DNA of 64,000 nt from Okapia johnstoni. Its lineage: Eukaryota; Chordata; Mammalia; Artiodactyla; Giraffidae. Position 1 is the stretch's first letter. Each line of letters starts with the position of its first letter. Location of the stretch: contig CM044322.1 of assembly GCA_024291935.2 (NCBI GenBank), positions 26,473,405 through 26,537,404 of the forward strand. The letters are read 5' to 3'. This document shows, piece after piece, positions 55,441-64,000 of the stretch. The notes below the pieces were generated by a model that was not told the DNA's origin, ran no database searches, and worked only from the letters and a program-made list of their open reading frames with translations. A program made the position numbers and the translations under genes.

Positions 55441-56023
55441 ACAAATTCAATAAAGACTGGTCTACACCAGTTAATAAAAATGGTCCACACTGAAAAATTA
55501 TTAAAAAAAAAATAATAATGGGATGACCAAATGTGTGCTCACGGTATGATGCAGGAAGGATCACACAGCACCACTTAAGAAGGCGTCTGTCTGGACTTTG
55601 ATCTAATCAGACTTCTAGATCTAACTATTAGTTAACAGGAAACAAGGGGGAAAAAAGAATAAGTTAATGGAAGCCAAGAGGAAGCAATCAGCCAAATCCA
55701 GGGTGTGAATGTTCTACAGAACAAAGGAACCAGTTTCTCCAACACATCAGTGGCTGGGGGACGAAAAGGTCAGGGACAGGGAGTTGCTGTTATAGATTAA
55801 AAGACATTTCAGAGACAAAACAACCAAATGTAACATGTGGATCCTGTCTGGATCCTGACTCCAACCAACAGTTAAAAAGATATCTCTAAGAGAATCAAGG
55901 AAATGTGAGCATGGACTGAATATTGGATGGTATTCAGGAATGATTACATTTTTAGCTGCGATACTGTGGATAATACAAAAGGAAAAAAATTCCTCCTTTC
56001 TGTTAGGCAGCCTCTATGGGTGA
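55441..56023. other. Non-coding stretch
   Basis: No gene or young repeat recognised. Confidence 0.35.
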
Positions 56024-56024
56024 T

Positions 56025-56310
56025 TAACACTGAATGTTCATTGAAAGGACTATTGCTGAAGCTGAAGCTCTAATACTTTGGCCACCTGATGCAAAGAGCT
56101 GACTCGTTGGAAAAGACCCTGATGCTGGGAGAGACTGAAGGCAGGAGAAGGAGGCAGCAGAAGATGAGATGGTTAGCTAGCATCACTGACTCAATGGACA
56201 TGAATTTGAGCAAACTCTGGGAGATAGTAGAGGACAAAGGAGTCAGTCCACAGGCAAAGAACCCTGGTGCATCGCAAAGAGTCAGACACGACTTAGCAAC
56301 TGAACAACAA
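56025..56310 (+). mobile_element. BovB LINE 3' end
   Basis: 'aacactgaatgttcattgaaaggac' to 'gacttagcaactgaacaacaac'. A short internal segment near 56245-56275 is rearranged relative to the other copies. Confidence 0.87.
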
Positions 56311-56459
56311 CAAATGGGTAAAATGACACAACTTGCTTTAAATTAATCTATAAAAAAATTAAAAATGATGTACAACACAATTCATCTCAAACAGACTCAA
56401 TACTTTCTACATTCTAGAAGGTGATTGGGAAAAAAAAAAAAAAAAAAAACTTGTTCTGT

Positions 56460-56660
56460 AGGAGGCTACAGGAGAGTTGCATGGAAAAGGTTGAACCTGA
56501 AATGGTTCTTAACTTTTAGAAAAAAAAATCAAAAGAAAGAAAATAGAAATGAAATATTGGGAAAATGTTGAAGCTGGATAATGAATCCATGAAGTTAACG
56601 GCACTCTTCTCTAGTTTTGTATGTATTTCCAAAATCCCATAATAAAAACAATTTTTATGT
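56460..56660 (+). repeat. L1M LINE 3' end
   Basis: 'gttgaagctggataatgaatccatg', 'ctctagttttgtatgtatttcc', 'ccataataaaaac'. A 20-base A-run lies just upstream (56431-56450). Confidence 0.6.
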
Positions 56661-56814
56661 AGACAATCTCAGAGGAACAGACAGACACACAAAACAAACA
56701 GAGTGAGCTCCAACCAAAGCAGAAGAAAATGAAGAAGCCACGGCTTCCTGAGAAAAAAATGCCTCTACCAATTTGAGGGGTTAGTAAGTGCAGGAGAGAG
56801 TGACCACCAGCCCC

Positions 56815-56944
56815 TTGCCTTGTGGTAGTGGCTAAGACATCATGGCTTCAATGCATGGTCAGAAAATTAGGTCCGACGTGATACAACTAAGACCCAGAGC
56901 AGTTAAATAAATAAATAGAAATAAAATATCTTTAAAAAAAAAAT
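56815..56944 (+). repeat. Old, diverged CHR-type SINE
   Basis: 'ccttgccttgtggtagtggctaagac' and 'acaactaagacccagagcagttaaataaataaa'. Confidence 0.65.
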
Positions 56945-57159
56945 AAGTGCAGGAAACAAGAGATTAAGCTTGGGGCCTTTGCAAAGTGAGTTAGCCAAGT
57001 CTATGATTCCCATATTAAGTTGGCACCCTCAAAGATGCTGGCAAGAGGAAAGCTTAAAAAAAGTTTTTTTCCTAAACTTTCAGAAAAGGGAGCCTATGAA
57101 AACCTGTCATTTTCAATGTGGCTCTGAACGGGAAAATTAATAATGGCCACAATAATAAT

Positions 57160-57373
57160 GGGCTTCCCTGGCAACTCAGTGGTAAAGAATCTGCCTGCCA
57201 AGGCAGGAGAGGAGGTTTCAATCCCTGGGTTGGGAAGATCCCCTGGAGAAAGAAATGGCAATTCACTCCAGTATTCTTGCCTGGGAAATCCCATGGACAC
57301 AGGAGCCTGGTGGGCTACAGTCCACGTGGTCACAAAAGATTCAGACACGACTTAGTTACTAAACAACAACAAC
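57160..57373 (+). mobile_element. Bov-tA SINE
   Basis: 'gggcttccctggcaactcagtgg' to 'gacttagttactaaacaacaac'. 'aataataatg' on both sides (57148-57158 region and 57377-57386) suggests a target duplication. Confidence 0.9.
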
Positions 57374-57386
57374 ACAATAATAATGA

Positions 57387-58799
57387 CGATTATTACCCCG
57401 AGGATTTGTAACCATGTGGGTCTGGGGCTCAAGTTCATACTCAATGTATTCAGCGGGAAAACTCCAAGTTGAGGAAATTAATATCAGTGGTCACAGGTTA
57501 TTAGCATCCCCTGCATCCAGTTGAACAGCATAAGTCTTCCTAGAGGAAAGCTACCAAGAACTAGATCCCGCAGGATTCCCACAGATTAAATTCAATAAAA
57601 AATGAAATCACAATCAAATTACCAAACATCTGAGAAACAGTAAAAGCTAGAGTAAGCAGAAACAACAAACAAGAGATTGAGACACCCCCCACCCAAGGAT
57701 TTCAAATGTCAGAATTATCAGAAAACAGATTCTACAATCACTATGTATTCAGTACTTTTTTAGAAGAAGGTTTTTTTAAAATGAGTAAGGAATGAGATTA
57801 TCAAAAATGGCCAGGCATTTGACTTCAGGACTTTTCGGAAGTACGGGAGAGCTATTTGACTCCCTGTAATTTTGGCACTTACGTTCTGGTGAGAAAAACA
57901 GGTTTAAGGAGTCAAATTATTCTGGGGATAAACATTCAAGTGCTTCCAGAAGCCAGAGAGGAAATGTGAGCAGTGTATCGGGCAGGGAGAACATAGGCTA
58001 TATCTAATGACGGCAGCCTCTCCTCAGCTCCAGTAGATTGTTGATCTATATGCAAGAAGAGAGCCTGGGTACTGCCAGATGTTCCTATTTTCTCCAAAAA
58101 GCAAAATACAGATGTTAATGATCTGAACATGTTGGCCACTGCAGTAGCCATCTGAAACTTTTGTCACCTAATAACAATTCACCTCTCTTCTAAAATATTA
58201 TGGTGTTCTGATCCTTCTTTGAGGACCTACTTTCTCCAAGTCTCTGTCCAATCTCTCGGAAATGGTATTGATTCTACCTCTGGCTGCATGGATGGGCATG
58301 TGATTCAAACTCAGCCAGTCAGAGCACAGCAGTTTCCTAGGCCACAATTATTGGCTCAGTAATGGGCTTATGACCCACTTGGAGAAAATGAGAAGCAGTG
58401 AGGCCTTTGGGGTAACCTCAGGAAAAGAGGCTCTCATCTTTCCCAATGGAATTCAAAGCTGAGAAGATGGAAGGGCTGGAGCTATGGCAGCCTTTCTGTG
58501 ACTATTATACAGAGATTCTGTCTAAGGTTGGATCTATATGGCTAAAAGCATTCTTGAGAACTAGAGAGAGGCAGAGACCAAATGGTGAAATCATTTAGGC
58601 TTGAACCCAGAAGTTCCCTCTAGACTTTTCATTTATGGTAAACAGTGAATTTGCTTTCAAGTTGAAGCCAATTTGAATTGGTTTCTCTGTCACTTCACAG
58701 AAAAAGGCTTATCCCTTCAGCAACCAATTATAAGTCTTTTTAACATGCTAGAAAAGCCAAACAAATGCATCTGAGGGTTGATCTTCAGTTTGCAATCTC
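57387..58799. other. Non-coding stretch (1.4 kb)
   Basis: AT-rich to mixed. No gene, no young repeat. Contains short frames only. Confidence 0.4.
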
Positions 58800-59350
58800 A
58801 ACACCTGGCCACCCCCTCCTTCTGTACTACTGTACTTAGCTCCTCTTACTAGTCACCTTCTAGCCTCTATTCCTGCTGCTCCTTCCTTGCACCGTATACT
58901 CTTCTTTCCCTCCTCTACCTCCTGAAATCCCACTCATCCTTCAAAACTCAGGTCAGGGCTTTCCTGGTGGTCCAGTGGTTAAGAATCTGCCTGCCAGTGC
59001 AGGGGACATGGGTTCAATCCTTGGTCTGGGAAGATTCTACATGCCAGGCAACTAAGTCAGTGTGCCACAACTACTGAAGCCCGAGCACCTACAGCCCATG
59101 CTTCACAACAAGAGAAGCCACTGCAATGAGAAACCTGCATACCGCAACTAAAGAAAGCCTGCGAACAGCAATGAAGACCCAGTGCAGCCAAAGAAAAAAA
59201 AAAAAACCACCTCAGGTCAAATCTTCCTTTTTTCTTAGAGCCTTTCCTGACACCTCACCCCATCCCCAAACCCCACCTCCCTAAATTCCTCCCCCTCCAT
59301 CCCCAGGTCCCTCTGACCCCCTGATGAGCACTCAGCCCTTCTGCTGAGGA
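58800..59350 (+). repeat. L2 LINE 3' part split by a SINE
   Basis: 'cacctggccacccc', 'cctgctgctccttccttgc', 'cactcatccttcaaaactcaggtca' then after the SINE 'aggtcaaatcttcc', 'agcctttcctgacacctc' follow sense L2 order. Confidence 0.75.
58956..59210 (+). mobile_element. Long CHR-type tRNA SINE with TSD
   Basis: CTCAGGTCA at 58947-58955 and 59211-59219 is a perfect 9-bp target duplication inside L2. Body 'gaagcccgagcacctacagcccatgcttcacaacaagagaagcc' type, A-tail at 59191-59206. Confidence 0.92.
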
Positions 59351-60359
59351 TCTGAATCACCCAGCAACATTCCTGTCTCCCCTGTTTCTTGACTGTGATC
59401 CAAAGTTAGACCCAGAGTAGAAGGGATGATCTTTGAGGCTTAAATTTCATAAAACAATCAGTTCTTAGGAGAAGTCAGAAAACACAGTGAAAGATGAGGA
59501 TTTACATGAGAGATTAGAAAGAAAAGAACAATTGTTCTGGGCAAAACAGAGGGTATGTGTGGAGTGCGGTGAGGAAGGAGGAAAAATTGGACATATTTAG
59601 ACCAAATGAAATGATTCAGAGGAAACCTGAGAAGGAAAGTCTAGAGCGGCATGAAGTTGATCTGCCTGGAAAGAAAGATAAAGAGTGTGTGACGGGAATG
59701 ACCCAAAACGACAACAAAATGCTCAAAATAGGCACACTGTTCACATGAGAAAAGAACGCAGACAGCACCAAGACGCTGAGAAACCTCTAGAAAACAAGAG
59801 AGAAGGTGACAGGGGATGAGGTCATCTCAAACCAGATAAAAGGGGAGGCTTTCTGTTGATTGAGAGGCTTTCTCAAAAGGTGGGGCTCATTCATGTTGGC
59901 TTGTCACTGCCGGGAAGTCAGGGCACTGAGGCCTTCTGGAATTTTCTGTTCAACAAACAGACACAGGGAGGGCTTCAGGAGGCCAGGCAGTTGCCAGTCG
60001 TGCCATAAGGGGCTACTGTGGGTCAAAGGTCAAAGCAAGCAGGGTGTCTGTCAGTTTAGAGTTGCCCCAGGCAAGCATTGTCTCGCTTCTCACTTTTAAG
60101 GACCATAGGGCCTCTTACACAGTTCCCATGCCTCCTACCTGGGAACCAATCCTTTCTTCCTGTGATAAAATACCTAAGCTGAACAGCATCCAATTGCAGC
60201 GGCACTTAACCTGTGTTGAGGAGAAATCTGGTTGAGGCTCTGGGCCCTCTTCCCAGAAAAATGCACACAGGCCCAGACACATCAAAGTTTACTCCCCGTT
60301 TAAGCAGCTTATACCCTCCCAGGGGCCTGTCTCTTGAACATCTCCTAAACTCACTCACT
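59351..60359. other. Non-coding stretch (1 kb)
   Basis: A 63-codon Lys/Glu-rich frame (59557-59748) has no recognisable match or splice context. No young repeat seen. Confidence 0.4.
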
Positions 60360-60465
60360 TAATCAAGAAAGTATTTATTGAGTGCCAACGACACGCCAGG
60401 TACTGCTCCAGGCACCAGGGACACAGGGATCCTCACCTCATGGAGAGGACCTTCCAGTTTATATC
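60360..60465 (-). repeat. L2 LINE 3' end (antisense)
   Basis: 'gtatttattgagtgccaacgacacgccaggtactgctccaggcaccagggacaca'-type order of reversed L2. Confidence 0.7.
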
Positions 60466-60649
60466 TGAGCCCTCAGATGATCAGAAAGTCTAGAGAAACA
60501 GCCAGGGCATTCAGTGATTCTGATATGGGGCCAGGATCAGGACCTGCCAGCCCAAGGAGCCCCAGGTCAAAAGCCCTCTCTATATGAAGAGCGAGGAGGA
60601 GTGTATTTAAAGCATGTACTCTAACTGGGAAGCTCAGAGTCTGCTGAGG

Positions 60650-60782
60650 GAGCATAGAGAGTACCAGTACTTTGCAAAAATGTTTGGCAGAATCTTGTAA
60701 AGTTGGACGTATGCTTGACCTAGAAATTCTACTCCCAAACATATATACCTAAGAGACATGTGCACACCAAAAGATATACCCA
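60650..60782 (+). repeat. L1M LINE fragment
   Basis: 'gtttggcagaatcttgtaaagttggacgtatgcttgacctagaaattctactcc' and 'taagagacatgtgcacacc' resemble old L1 ORF2 3' sequence. It is interrupted by the following SINE. Confidence 0.65.
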
Positions 60783-60966
60783 GGGACTTCCCTGGTGGTC
60801 CAGGGATAAAGAATCTGATTTCCAATGCAAGGGACACAGATTCGATCCCTGGTTGGGGAACTAAGATTCTACATGCCACAGGGCAACTAACTCCATATGC
60901 TGCGACTAGAGAAGCCTTCACGATGCAATGAAGATCCAGCACAGCCTAAATAAATATTTTTTTTTA
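60783..60966 (+). mobile_element. CHR-type tRNA SINE
   Basis: 'gggacttccctggtggtccaggg', B-box 'gattcgatccctggttgggg', 'cagcacagcctaaataaatattttt'. Confidence 0.88.
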
Positions 60967-61079
60967 AAAAGCATATAAAACAGCCCCAACTATCCCTGGT
61001 GTTCACATCTCTGTGTAATCCCTTCCCCTATGGTCCTTGACATGTCAGGACCATATCTTTACCTTTAATCAATAGATGC

Positions 61080-61535
61080 TGCAAAGGTGACAGGGATGTC
61101 ATTTTTGTGATTGTGTTACATAAGATTGTAACTCCCACCTTGCCAGGAGACTCTCTGGATGGACTCTCTGGATGGACATCTTTTCTTTGATGAAGCAAGC
61201 CACCTTACAGAGAGACCTATGTGGCAAGAAACAGCACAGGATCTCTGGCGAACAGCCAGCAAGGAGGCGAGTCTCTCAAACTAACAACTCTCAGGGAACT
61301 AAATCCTGCCAACCATCACATGAACTGGAAAGTGGATCCTTCTCCATCTGAGCCTCAGATGAGACCCCAGCCCTGGCCACCTCTCTGATTGCAACCTGGG
61401 AGAGACCCTGAGCAGGGGACCCAGAGAAGCAGTGGCTGGATTCCTGACCCATAGAAACTATGACATGGTGAGTATGCATTGTTTTGAGCCACTCAGTTTG
61501 CCATAATTTGTTGTGCGCGAATAGATAAACTACTA
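61080..61535 (+). repeat. Old mammalian LTR-like repeat
   Basis: 'ggtgacagggatgtcatttttgtgattgtgttacataagattgtaac', 'gaactaaatcctgccaaccatcacatga', 'ttttgagccactcagtttgccataatttgttg' follow a familiar primate/mammal-wide repeat whose name I cannot fix. Confidence 0.55.
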
Positions 61536-61539
61536 GAGT

Positions 61540-61748
61540 ATAATGTGGCTTCCCCAATCTGCCCGCAATGCAGGGGCTGCAGGAGACATGGGTTTGATCC
61601 CTGGGTCGGGAAGATTCCCTGGAGAAGGGCACAGCAACCCACTCCAGTATCCTTGCCTGGAGAATCCCTGGACAGAGGAGCCTGGCAGGCTACAGTCCAT
61701 AGGGTCACAAAGAGTCAGACACGACTGAAGCTACTTAGCATGCATGCA
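61540..61748 (+). mobile_element. Bov-tA SINE
   Basis: 'gtggcttccccaatctgcccgcaatgc' to 'actgaagctacttagcatgcatg'. The head is internally deleted. 'gagtataatg' and 'gagtgtaatg' flank it (9/10). Confidence 0.9.
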
Positions 61749-61749
61749 G

Positions 61750-62100
61750 AGTGTAATGCAATGCAGTCATGAGAATGAATGAATCACAACTATGTAACAC
61801 AGCATGGTTGAACCTCACACCATTGAGTGAAAGAAACCAGGCAGCAAATGGAATCTGTATAATCTCATTTACATGAAGTTCAAAAAGAAGCAGAACTAAT
61901 CTATGATATTGGAAGTCAGACTAGGGGGAAGGAGATGACCAGAAGGGAGCACAAGGAGACTTCTCAGGAGGGTGGAGATGTTCTGCTTCTTGATTTGGGT
62001 TCCGGTTAGGGTGGGTGCATACATTTTGTGAAAATTCTTCAAGTATATGCTTATGATTTGTGCACTTTTCAAGATGTATATTATTTTTTTTTTTTAAAAA
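61750..62100 (+). repeat. L1M LINE 3' end
   Basis: 'catggttgaacctcacaccattgagtgaaagaaaccaggca', 'ttcttgatttgggttccggttagggtgggtgca', 'gatttgtgcacttttcaagatgtatattat' then T/A run. Confidence 0.8.
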
Positions 62101-62114
62101 AAGAAAACAAGTTT

Positions 62115-62310
62115 ACAAAAAAGAGAGTGTGCTGGAGTCAAACAGCCAAGGTTCAAATTCTGGACCCATCACTTATGAAATTTGTAACTGGGCAAATTAT
62201 TTGACTTCTCTATACCAGCTTCTGTAAAATGAGTTGGGTGAAAAATTAAACAAAATAGTGCATGGCATAGTGGCTGGTACCTGACAAGCCTCAATAAATC
62301 TTAGCTAGTT
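62115..62310 (+). repeat. MIR SINE, nearly complete
   Basis: 'tgctggagtcaaacagccaaggttcaaattctgg', 'actgggcaaattatttgacttctct', 'atagtggctggtacctgac' follow MIR order. Confidence 0.75.
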
Positions 62311-62734
62311 ATGTTATCCTCATTCATAATGGTTCATTGTTAATCTCAAAAAAAAAGTAGTGGAGGTTTGTTTGCCCAGATGCCTGGAAATCAAATTTAT
62401 GGAGCTGTCCTGCAGGTACCACTCCACAGAGACTAGCTGGGTTCTCAGAATCCCTCTAGCAGTGCTCAGGGGAGGAGCTCAGCCTGCCTCTGACACCCAC
62501 GCCCAGAAAGATCCCTGGGCAACAAGCAAGATGATACGGGACTGTTCAGAGGTCAAGTTTGCTCTGGGTTGAGACTGAGACGATGCAAATCCAAGTTCTC
62601 CCCAGGGGAGAGAACTTGTGCCCAGGCTTGAGATTGGGCTGTCCTCCCATATCATCAAGAAAACAACAGAAAACAAACAAACAAAAACAGACAATAATGC
62701 AAACATTCACAGAAGGAGTCTGTTGTATCAGGCA

Positions 62735-62870
62735 TAGTTCAGGACTTCACACATATTAACCTGTTGGCTCTTTACAGTCAATGCTGTTATTAATCTCCAT
62801 TTTACAGGTGACAGAAGTGAGGCAAAGACAGAATAAAACACACAAAATCAGGCCCAGCAGAGATGGGATC
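62735..62870 (-). repeat. MIR fragment (antisense)
   Basis: 'ctccattttacaggtgacagaagtgaggc' is a reversed MIR core. Confidence 0.6.
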
Positions 62871-63095
62871 AGCATACTTCATGTGCAGTTTTCAAACAGA
62901 AGAGACAGACTGTCTCCTCTGGCAAAACTTTGATTTGCAAGAGAAATGAATGTCTCAGACCAGCCTTGCTTCTGAGAAAAAAAAAAACAAACAAGTGGGT
63001 GTTTTCTCATTTTCTGCCAGAAGCAGGGGGTTAGCACAGGAGCAGAGGGCCTCAATTTCTAGCTGTAGTTTTGTGGTATGAATTTATTTTTGTGA

Positions 63096-63132
<37 letters not shown>

Positions 63133-63438
63133 CCTGCATTTCCTTAGCCCAGAAGGTCAGGTTAATAACGGACTGTGGAGCCTCTAGTGGCCCTTTGCTC
63201 TTCCATCTGTCACCGGACTCAACAGCTTAGCTACTTTCTGCTTTTCATGCTCCCTCTCTCTCTTCCTCTCCCTTTCCCCTGTTTCAGCTCTTTCCCCGGC
63301 TCTCTCTCACCCCTTAAAGGCTGGGCAACCTCCTTGCCTCTTCCAGCGTTCATTTCGTGTAGGAATGCAGGGGGCAAACAGGCAAGTCTGGGGCAGGGGC
63401 ACAGCTGGTGTGCTCTCCTCAGTCAAGGATGATCCAGG
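62871..63438. other. Non-coding stretch
   Basis: Holds a (GT)n microsatellite and no gene. Confidence 0.35.
63099..63129. repeat. (GT)n microsatellite, ~15 units
   Basis: An uninterrupted TG/GT run. Confidence 0.95.
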
Positions 63439-63758
63439 GGGCTTCCCTGGTGGCACAGTGGATAGGAATCTGCCTGCCAAGGCAAGGGACACGGGTTTGA
63501 TCCCTGGTCCAGGAAGATTCCACACACCACGGAACAGCTAAGCCTGGGCACCACAACCGAGGAAGCCTTCCTGCTTAGAGCCCACAAGCCACAACTACTG
63601 AAGCCCACGTGCCTAGAGACCGTGCTCCACAATAAGAGAAGCCACCGTAATGAGAAGCCCATGCACCACAACGAATAGTAGCCTCCACTCGCTGCAACAA
63701 GAGAAAGTTCTCGGGCAGCAACAAAGATCCAGGGCACCCAAAAATAAATGAATAATAT
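63439..63758 (+). mobile_element. Long CHR-type tRNA SINE
   Basis: 'gggggcttccctggtggcacagtgg', B-box 'gggtttgatccctggtcc', long body with 'gagcccacaagccacaactactgaagccc', tail 'aaaaataaatgaataat'. Confidence 0.9.
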
Positions 63759-63770
63759 AATGACCACCCA

Positions 63771-64000
63771 AGGAAATTAACTGGGACAGAAGGAGATTTT
63801 ATGGGGCAGAGGTCCTGCAGGAAGGAAGCCGGGTGGGTAGCAGGAGCGGTCGCTAACAAGCTCCAGGTACTCCCTCCTAGCCTCAGCCCCCCTTCCATCA
63901 GCCTCAGGCACTGCCCAGCCTTCAGGACAAACAGGAGCCCAGGCTGCTCAGGGCTGAGGGAAAACAGGTGGTGAGCATGGGTGTCCTGTGGTGGTGACAG
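63771..64000. other. Non-coding window edge
   Basis: GC-richer unique DNA. No exon recognised. Confidence 0.3.

Noticed and set aside
59557..59748. 63-codon Lys/Glu-rich frame that could be an exon
   Set aside because: No consensus splice sites flanking it that I could recognise, and no similarity to a known protein.
1..64000. CRISPR arrays, operons, phage or plasmid functions
   Set aside because: The window is mammalian nuclear DNA; the direct repeats seen are SINE/LINE copies, TSDs and microsatellites.
44281..64000. Exons of the next gene (human order suggests FHAD1 downstream of TMEM51)
   Set aside because: I found no frame with recognisable FHAD1 or other protein similarity; neighbour order was taken only from memory of the human map.

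Overview
This is a bovid (cattle-like ruminant) nuclear DNA window. The evidence is the dense load of ruminant-specific repeats: BovB (RTE) LINEs, Bov-tA/Bov-A SINEs, and long and short tRNA-derived CHR-type SINEs. Older pan-mammalian MIR, L2, L1M and MER5 copies lie beneath them. There is no prokaryotic gene organisation, and no CpG island is apparent by eye.

Only one protein-coding gene can be supported: TMEM51 (transmembrane protein 51), on the + strand. Its whole coding region lies in two exons, 39445-39782 and 43138-43546. They are joined by a consensus GT...AG intron of 3355 bp and encode 248 residues. A 3' UTR follows, with an AATAAA signal at 44257. A strong candidate splice acceptor at 39258-39259 would start the first coding exon with about 185 bases of 5' UTR. 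In human the TMEM51 promoter and non-coding first exon(s) lie tens of kilobases upstream. The 39 kb to the left is therefore probably mostly TMEM51 intron 1 or upstream flank (inference). The 20 kb to the right is downstream flank, with no recognisable exon.

Layout. At 2.6-6.6 kb a BovB LINE sits between two ~250-bp direct copies of an LTR segment. At 7.7-9.3 kb there is a broken mariner transposase gene with a BovB 3' fragment nested in it. An antisense BovB with a long residual RT frame but a destroyed catalytic motif lies at 14.9-16.3 kb. From 16.8 to 22.2 kb there are several BovB and SINE insertions, many with clean target-site duplications. From 22 to 38 kb the sequence is a mosaic of SINEs, MIR, L2 and L1M. 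The TMEM51 coding exons span 39.3-44.3 kb, and their intron holds an L1 tail, an antisense BovB with a fold-back 5' end and an ~80-bp mariner MITE. From 44.3 to 64 kb the mosaic continues, including a 61-bp perfectly alternating purine/pyrimidine tract.

No new gene system was found. The most interesting material concerns mobile-element structure: an exceptionally long duplication around a LINE, a fold-back LINE end, a mariner and its MITE, and nested insertions datable from their duplications. Repeat family names come from remembered consensus patterns; no repeat database was searched.
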